Positions 59,138 through 64,000 of a DNA stretch of 64,000 bases are shown here, in pieces. The notes beneath the pieces were generated by a model. It did not search any database. It was not told the DNA's origin and saw only the letters and a list, made by a program, of their open reading frames with translations. Source of the stretch: Pseudomonas putida (GTDB taxonomy: Bacteria > Pseudomonadota > Gammaproteobacteria > Pseudomonadales > Pseudomonadaceae); the NCBI RefSeq assembly GCF_004357765.1, contig NZ_SMTE01000020.1:27358-91357 (forward strand), read 5' to 3'. How positions within the stretch are numbered: position 1 is the first letter of the stretch; every line of letters starts with the position of its first letter. Made by a program: the position numbers and the translations under genes.

Positions 59138-60688
59138 TCAATGGCCGCCGCCAGCCTTCAATCCCTGCGGTAATGTTCGCGTAAGCAATACGGCCACCAT
59201 GCTCACCGCCAGCCCGATTCCGACCAGGTGGAACGCATCGTTGTAAGCCATGATCAGCGCCTGTTGGTGGGTGATCTCGCTGAGCTTTGCCAATGCCGCG
59301 TTGTCGCTGCCCAGCCGCTCGCTCAGCAGCGACAGGCGCTCGGCCACCTGCGGATTGCTGGGTACCAGCGCTTCACGCAAATAATCGAAATAGACCTTGG
59401 TGCGCGCATCGAGCAGGGTGGCCAGCAAGGCAATGCCGATGGCACCGCCCAGGTTGCGCAGGATGTTGAACAGGCTCGACGCCGAGCCGGCATCCTGGGG
59501 CTGAATGTAGGCTGTGGCGATCAGCGAGATGGTCACCATTATCATCGGTTGGCCAATGGCCCGCACCACCTGGATATGGTTGAACTGCGGTCCGGCGAAG
59601 TCCGGGTTGAGCACCCCCGAGCCGAAGCTGGCGACACCGAACAGACAAAAGCCGATCGCGCACAAGACCTTGGGTGAAATCACCTTCATCAGGAGCGGTA
59701 CCAGCGGGATCAGAAACAGCTGCGGTACGTCCATCCACATGATCACCTCGCCGATCTGCAGGGCGTTGTAGCCTTGTACCTGGGCGAGGTACAGCGGCAG
59801 TAGGTAGATCGAGCCATACAAACCCACCCCCATGCCCAGGCTGGCGATGCTCGACAGGCCAAAGTTGCGGTTCCCGAGTATGCGCAGGTTGATCAGCGGT
59901 TGCGGCTTGGAAAACTGCAGGATGACGAAGGTGATCAGGCTGATCAGGGCAATGCTGCCCAGTCCGACGATCAGGTGCGATTCCAGCCAGTCCTTGCGGT
60001 GGCCTTCCTCGAGAAACACCTGCAGACAACCCAGCCCCAGGCCAAGCGTGACGATGCCGGCGTAGTCGGTACTTTTCAGCAGCTCCCAGTGCACCGGCTT
60101 GTTCTCCAGGCCGTGCAGCAGGCCGGCGATCATCACCAGCCCAGGCGGGATGTTGATGTAGAAGATGTACTCCCAGCCCCAGTTTTCGGTCAGCCAGCCG
60201 CCCAGGGTGGGGCCAATGGAAGGCGCGAAGGTAGCAGTCATGGCGAACATCGCCATGCCCTTGGCGCGGTGGTGCTCGGGCAGCTTGATCAGGGTCAGGG
60301 TGAACGCTAGCGGGATCAGCGCGCCGCCGGTAAAACCCTGTAGTGCACGGAACAGGATCATGCTTTCCAGATTCCAGGCCATGGAGCACAGCAGCGACGA
60401 CAGCAGAAAACCCGCCGACACCCACACCGCCAGCCGTCGTGCCGAGAGCAACTGCACCAGCCAGGCGGTCAGCGGAATCATGATGATTTCGGCTACCAGG
60501 TACGACGTGGAAATCCACGAGCCTTCCTCCAGGGTGGCCGACAGTGCGCCCTGGATGTCCTTGAGCGAGGAGTTGGTGATCTGGATGTCCAGCACCGCCA
60601 TGAAGGCGCCGAGCATCGCGCTCATCACCGCGATCCAGTCGCGGCGGGTCGGCTCGGCGGTTGGCCTGAGCAGCTGGTCACCGGCCAT
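59138..60688 (-). CDS. emrB: MFS drug exporter, DHA2/EmrB family
   Basis: This encodes 516 residues with about 14 hydrophobic helices, as in DHA2 exporters. Motif LGAFMAVLDIQITNSSLKDI is in helix 1, and the antiporter motif C region APSIGPTLGGWLTENWGWEY lies near 155. With the HlyD-family adaptor encoded just upstream (11-base overlap) it should form an EmrAB-like pump. No outer-membrane factor gene is adjacent, so a shared TolC-type channel is assumed. Substrate unknown. Confidence 0.92.
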   Translation of the reverse strand: MAGDQLLRPTAEPTRRDWIAVMSAMLGAFMAVLDIQITNSSLKDIQGALSATLEEGSWISTSYLVAEIIMIPLTAWLVQLLSARRLAVWVSAGFLLSSLLCSMAWNLESMILFRALQGFTGGALIPLAFTLTLIKLPEHHRAKGMAMFAMTATFAPSIGPTLGGWLTENWGWEYIFYINIPPGLVMIAGLLHGLENKPVHWELLKSTDYAGIVTLGLGLGCLQVFLEEGHRKDWLESHLIVGLGSIALISLITFVILQFSKPQPLINLRILGNRNFGLSSIASLGMGVGLYGSIYLLPLYLAQVQGYNALQIGEVIMWMDVPQLFLIPLVPLLMKVISPKVLCAIGFCLFGVASFGSGVLNPDFAGPQFNHIQVVRAIGQPMIMVTISLIATAYIQPQDAGSASSLFNILRNLGGAIGIALLATLLDARTKVYFDYLREALVPSNPQVAERLSLLSERLGSDNAALAKLSEITHQQALIMAYNDAFHLVGIGLAVSMVAVLLTRTLPQGLKAGGGH

Positions 60689-61733
60689 CGTGGTCTTCGT
60701 TCTCCGGGCGCAGGTCCACCGTGGCGGTCACCGACATGCCCGGACGGATGCGCCCATGCAGCGGATTGTCGGTGGCGAAAGTCAGCTTTACCGGGATTCG
60801 TTGTACGACCTTGGTGAAGTTACCGGTCGCGTTGTCGGGCGGCAGCAGGCTGAACTGCGCACCGGAGGCGGCGAACAGGCTGTCGACCCGGCCAACGATT
60901 GGCGTGTCGGGGTAACTGTCGAACGTCAGCTCTGCGCGCAGGCCTGGGTGCATGCGACCGATCTGGGTTTCCTTGAAGTTGGCCTGCACCCAGATGGCTT
61001 CGTCCGGCACGATCGACAGCAGATAGGCGCCGGCCTGCACGACTTGGCCGGTGCGTGCGTTGCGCTGGCCGATGGTGCCGCTGATCGGCGCGCGGATCTC
61101 GCAGCGATTCAGATTCAGCTCGGCCTGCGCCAGGTCGGCGCGGGCCGTGGCGATTTGCGCATCGAGCCGCTTGAGCTCGGCGGTAAGGGCATTGACCTGC
61201 TGGCGCTGGCTCTGCAAATCGGCTCGGGCCTTGTCGACTTGCGAGCCGGCGACATGGCTTTCCGCTGACAGGGTGGTGACCCTCTCCTCGGACACGAAGC
61301 CCGGCTTGCGCAGGGCCTGGGCGCGGTTGAGGTCGAGTCGCGAGCGATCGAAGGTGGCCTGGTTGGCGGCTACCTGAGCACGCCCCGCGGCGATCAGGCT
61401 GTCCTGTTGGGTGAGGCGGCTCTCGGCCTGGGCATGTTCGGCTTCGCGGGTGGCCAGGGTGGCGCGGGCTCGTTCCACGGCCAGTTGGAAATCGGCCGCT
61501 TCCAAGCGTACCAAGAGCTCGCCCTGGCGCACGTGCTGGTTGTCGTCGACGCGGACCTCCTCGACACGTGCTGCAAGCTGGCTGGATATCCGCGTTATCT
61601 CGCCCTGTACGTAGGCGTTGTCGGTGCTTTCGAAGTAACGCCCGCGCACGTACCAGTGCGCGAGAAAGGCGAGGGCGATCACCGCCACGAGGGCGAAGAA
61701 GATCAGCAGGCGCCGTTTGAGTTGGGTGGGCAT
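60678..61733 (-). CDS. emrA: HlyD/EmrA-family membrane fusion protein
   Basis: This encodes 351 residues. One N-terminal membrane helix (LLIFFALVAVIALAFLAHWY) precedes the lipoyl half-motif STDNAYVQGEITRISSQLAARV near 36-57. A coiled-coil hairpin (about 85-205) is followed by the second lipoyl half IRAPISGTIGQRNARTGQVV near 215 and a beta-barrel. It bridges the inner-membrane pump to an outer-membrane channel. It is the first gene of the pair and is divergent from gltX. Confidence 0.93.
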   Translation of the reverse strand: MPTQLKRRLLIFFALVAVIALAFLAHWYVRGRYFESTDNAYVQGEITRISSQLAARVEEVRVDDNQHVRQGELLVRLEAADFQLAVERARATLATREAEHAQAESRLTQQDSLIAAGRAQVAANQATFDRSRLDLNRAQALRKPGFVSEERVTTLSAESHVAGSQVDKARADLQSQRQQVNALTAELKRLDAQIATARADLAQAELNLNRCEIRAPISGTIGQRNARTGQVVQAGAYLLSIVPDEAIWVQANFKETQIGRMHPGLRAELTFDSYPDTPIVGRVDSLFAASGAQFSLLPPDNATGNFTKVVQRIPVKLTFATDNPLHGRIRPGMSVTATVDLRPENEDHDGR

Positions 61734-61745
61734 GACGGCTATCTT

Positions 61746-61795
61746 TCGGCAAGTGTAAGCAAATTTAACTGCCGCCTACCGTATGTCGGCAAGTG
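61746..61795. promoter_or_regulatory. Direct repeats TCGGCAAGTG in the emrA-gltX gap
   Basis: TCGGCAAGTG occurs at 61746-61755 and again at 61786-61795, exactly 40 bases apart, close to four helical turns, just upstream of the divergent emrA gene. This geometry fits paired binding sites for a regulator of the efflux pair, but the regulator is unknown. Confidence 0.35.
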
Positions 61796-61876
61796 ACGTT
61801 CGCGCCATTGCTGGAGCGAAAGGCCCGCTCCCTGCTAACATCCCGCCTTTGTTTCATCTTTCGTCCGAGACTTTCC

Positions 61877-63358
61877 ATGACCACCGTTCGCACGCGTATT
61901 GCGCCATCGCCCACTGGCGACCCCCATGTCGGCACCGCCTACATCGCCCTGTTCAACTACTGCTTCGCCAAGCAGCATGGCGGTGAGTTCATCCTGCGTA
62001 TCGAAGATACCGATCAGTTGCGTTCCACACGTGAGTCGGAGCAGCAGATTTTCGATGCGTTGCGTTGGCTGGGCATCGAGTGGAACGAAGGCCCGGACGT
62101 CGGCGGCCCGCACGGCCCTTACCGGCAGAGCGAGCGGGGCGAGATCTACGCCCAGTACGCCAAGCAACTGGTCGATGCCGGCCATGCGTTCTACTGCTTC
62201 TGCACCGCCGAGGAACTGGAGCAGATGCGCGCCGAGCAGATGGCCCGTGGCGAGACTCCGCGCTACGACGGTCGCGCTCTGCTGCTGAGCGACGAGGAGG
62301 TGCAGCGCCGCCTGGCTGCCGGCGAGCCCCATGTGATTCGCATGAAGGTACCGAGCGAAGGCGTGTGCGTGGTTCCGGACATGCTGCGCGGTGACGTCGA
62401 GATCCCGTGGGACCGCATGGACATGCAGGTGCTGATGAAGAACGACGGCCTGCCGACCTACTTCCTGGCCAACGTGGTAGACGATCACCTGATGGGCATC
62501 ACCCATGTGCTGCGTGGCGAAGAGTGGCTGCCATCGGCGCCCAAGCTGATCAAGCTCTACGAATACTTCGGCTGGGAACAACCCAAGCTGTGCTACATGC
62601 CGCTGCTGCGCAATCCCGACAAGAGCAAGTTGTCCAAGCGCAAGAACCCGACGTCGGTGACGTTCTACGAGCGCATGGGCTTCATGCCCGAGGCCATGCT
62701 CAACTACCTGGGTCGTATGGGCTGGTCGATGCCGGACGAGCGCGAGAAGTTCTCCCTCGCCGAGATGGTCGAGCATTTCGACCTGTCGCGTGTTTCCTTG
62801 GGGGGGCCGATCTTCGACATCGAGAAACTCTCCTGGCTCAACGGTCAATGGCTGCGTGATTTGCCGGTAGAAGCGTTCGCCGCGCGCGTGCAGCAGTGGG
62901 CGTTCAACAGCGACTACATGATGAAGATCGCCCCGCACGTGCAGGGCCGCGTCGAAACCTTCAGCCAGATCGCCCCCTTGGGCGGCTTCTTCTTCGAAGG
63001 CGCGCTGAAGCTCGATGCCAAGCTGTTCGAGAGCAAGAAGCTGTCCGCCGACCAGGTCCGCCAGGTCATGCAGCTGATCCTTTGGAAGCTGGAGAGCCTG
63101 CGCCAGTGGGAGAAGGACCGCATCACCGGTTGCATCCAGGCGGTGGTCGAGGCGTTGGAGCTCAAGCTGCGTGACGCCATGCCGCTGATGTTCGCTGCCA
63201 TTACCGGACAGGCCAGCTCGGTCTCGGTACTCGATGCCATGGAAATCCTGGGGCCAGACTTGACTCGCTACCGCCTGCGTCAGGCCCTGGATCTGCTCGG
63301 TGGTGTGTCGAAGAAAGAAAACAAGGAATGGGAAAAGCTGCTGGCCAATATCGCCTGA
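61877..63358 (+). CDS. gltX: Glutamyl-tRNA synthetase
   Basis: This encodes 493 residues from ATG 61877 ([20 protein letters not shown]); the longer in-frame start at 61793 precedes the conserved N-terminus. The HIGH-type motif is HVGT in [13 protein letters not shown], and the KMSKS-type motif is [10 protein letters not shown] near 255. The C-terminal anticodon-binding helices follow. A tRNA-Glu gene lies 440 bases downstream, as in other pseudomonads. Confidence 0.97.
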   Translation: MTTVRTRIAPSPTGDPHVGTAYIALFNYCFAKQHGGEFILRIEDTDQLRSTRESEQQIFDALRWLGIEWNEGPDVGGPHGPYRQSERGEIYAQYAKQLVDAGHAFYCFCTAEELEQMRAEQMARGETPRYDGRALLLSDEEVQRRLAAGEPHVIRMKVPSEGVCVVPDMLRGDVEIPWDRMDMQVLMKNDGLPTYFLANVVDDHLMGITHVLRGEEWLPSAPKLIKLYEYFGWEQPKLCYMPLLRNPDKSKLSKRKNPTSVTFYERMGFMPEAMLNYLGRMGWSMPDEREKFSLAEMVEHFDLSRVSLGGPIFDIEKLSWLNGQWLRDLPVEAFAARVQQWAFNSDYMMKIAPHVQGRVETFSQIAPLGGFFFEGALKLDAKLFESKKLSADQVRQVMQLILWKLESLRQWEKDRITGCIQAVVEALELKLRDAMPLMFAAITGQASSVSVLDAMEILGPDLTRYRLRQALDLLGGVSKKENKEWEKLLANIA

Positions 63359-63385
63359 CGGCTTCGTCCCACCTTGCACTGAACC

Positions 63386-63460
63386 CTGTAGGACGGTGCC
63401 GCCCCGCGAATACGATGGTGTATTCGGCACAGCATTCGCGGGTAAACCCGCTCCTACAGG
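63386..63460. repeat. REP-like palindromic element
   Basis: CTGTAGGACGG on the left and CGCGGGTAAACCCGCTCCTACAGG, in two pieces, on the right form an imperfect dyad. The right half is the same REP family as at 24364. It may also mark the 3' end of the gltX message. The rest of the gap to 63545 shows no gene. Confidence 0.75.
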
Positions 63461-63545
63461 AGGACGTGGTGCTCTGACACCGTGGGGCAGGGCGGTAAGT
63501 GATTGTTATCTGTGCAAAAATTTTTGAATATTTTGAAAAATTCGT

Positions 63546-63574
63546 TTGACAGCCCTGCAATCCGATCTTAATAT
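63546..63574 (+). promoter_or_regulatory. Strong promoter of the tRNA cluster
   Basis: Perfect TTGACA (63546-63551), 17-base spacer, TAATAT (63569-63574). An AT-rich tract lies upstream (about 63508-63545), like an UP element. The bases after the -10 are GCGCCCCG, a GC-rich discriminator typical of stringently controlled stable-RNA promoters. Confidence 0.88.
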
Positions 63575-63649
63575 GCGCCCCGTCCACAGCGATGAACGAA
63601 AACGAAGTGCCAGGCACCCAGCCGGCGATTCGGTTCAACGCGACATTGT

Positions 63650-63725
63650 GGGGCTATAGCTCAGCTGGGAGAGCGCCTGCATGGCATGCAGGAGGTCAGC
63701 GGTTCGATCCCGCTTAGCTCCACCA
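63650..63725 (+). tRNA. tRNA-Ala (anticodon GGC), copy 1
   Basis: A 76-base tRNA with acceptor GGGGCTA/TAGCTCC, anticodon stem CTGCA/TGCAG around TGGCA, T-arm GGTTCGATCC and encoded CCA. It is identical to the copy at 63925. Confidence 0.97.
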
Positions 63726-63798
63726 AATTCCGCTTGGCAGTCAACGGCTGGCAAGCAAGACCGGGTCCAGCAACCGGGTCTTGAAGGTAAGAAGGTTC

Positions 63799-63874
63799 GT
63801 CCCCTTCGTCTAGTGGCCTAGGACACCGCCCTTTCACGGCGGTAACAGGGGTTCGAGTCCCCTAGGGGACGCCA
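63799..63874 (+). tRNA. tRNA-Glu (anticodon TTC)
   Basis: A 76-base tRNA with acceptor GTCCCCT/AGGGGAC, anticodon loop CTTTCAC carrying TTC, T-arm GGTTCGAGTCC and encoded GCCA. It lies between two identical tRNA-Ala genes. Confidence 0.97.
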
Positions 63875-63924
63875 GTTTTGCACAAGCGATGTTCGACGTC
63901 GCTGGGCCGAGAGGCTAGAAATCC

Positions 63925-64000
63925 GGGGCTATAGCTCAGCTGGGAGAGCGCCTGCATGGCATGCAGGAGGTCAGCGGTTCGATCCCGCTTAGCTCCACCA
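63925..64000 (+). tRNA. tRNA-Ala (anticodon GGC), copy 2
   Basis: It is identical in all 76 bases to the copy at 63650 and ends with CCA on the last base of the window. The cluster may continue beyond, usually with another tRNA-Glu. Confidence 0.97.

Noticed and set aside
61835-63430. A 531-codon minus-strand frame opposite gltX
   Set aside because: It is antisense to a canonical synthetase gene, with Gln/His/Leu-rich composition and no family resemblance.

Overview
The window looks like the chromosome of a Pseudomonas, most probably of the P. putida group. Three things point there. The gene order comEC-exbB-exbD-lpxK-ycaR-kdsB-ptp-murB / rne / rluC-HAD-sppA / maf / yceD-rpmF-plsX-fabD-fabG-acpP-fabF-pabC-mltG-tmk-holB-tatD, and then tyrB / uvrB / MFS-HlyD / gltX, is the pseudomonad order. 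REP palindromes of the type common in P. putida sit between genes. Core genes have the high-GC codon use of the genus. This is inferred from reading; no database search was made.

Bases 1-21745 form an accessory region. It opens with an RHS/YD-repeat protein on the minus strand, open from 4625 to the window edge (at least 1541 codons), preceded by a 138-residue gene. Divergent from these is a set of large, unrecognised, beta-rich proteins without signal peptides: 5373-7157, 7218-9617 and 9620-12454 (one operon), 12772-14784, 17177-18637 and 20267-21745. They fall into two families by shared motifs. Embedded among them are an autotransporter (14952-17132) and a pilin plus PapD-type chaperone pair without an usher (18648-19970). 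Three of the Ig-like transcription units share the promoter element CAGTTGTG(A/G)C, placed exactly 26 bases before the -10 hexamer, which suggests one regulon. By eye this block is less GC-rich than the rest. It is the best candidate here for an undescribed system, possibly a surface or secreted multi-protein assembly, but its function cannot be read from sequence.

Bases 21797-34479 are core: fadE, a glutathione S-transferase-like gene, an ABC-2 transporter, a DUF2062 protein, comEC, a TonB-type proton channel (exbBD), and the tightly overlapping envelope operon lpxK-ycaR-kdsB-phosphatase-murB (lipid A, KDO activation, peptidoglycan precursor).

Bases 34619-43834 hold rne with a tandem EERAPR repeat, rluC, a HAD phosphatase, sppA, a Maf nucleotide pyrophosphatase, and yceD-rpmF-plsX behind a near-consensus, almost leaderless promoter. 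Bases 44001-51200 carry fatty-acid synthesis (fabD, fabG, acpP, fabF), then pabC, mltG, tmk and holB, followed by a TatD nuclease gene. The pilZ gene found between holB and tatD in P. aeruginosa is absent.

Between tatD and a TetR gene, on the minus strand, lies a probable RgsA small RNA (52094-52213). It contains a 15-base stretch complementary, with one G-U pair, to the ribosome binding site of acpP at 45878-45892 in the same window, which supports both its identity and its strand.

The right end has a moaA-like radical SAM gene, a DUF4823-type lipoprotein, a DUF1285 gene, tRNA-Asn, an aromatic aminotransferase, uvrB with a LexA box, an EmrAB-type efflux pair, gltX, and a tRNA cluster Ala(GGC)-Glu(TTC)-Ala(GGC) behind a strong promoter. 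The second tRNA-Ala ends on the last base of the window.
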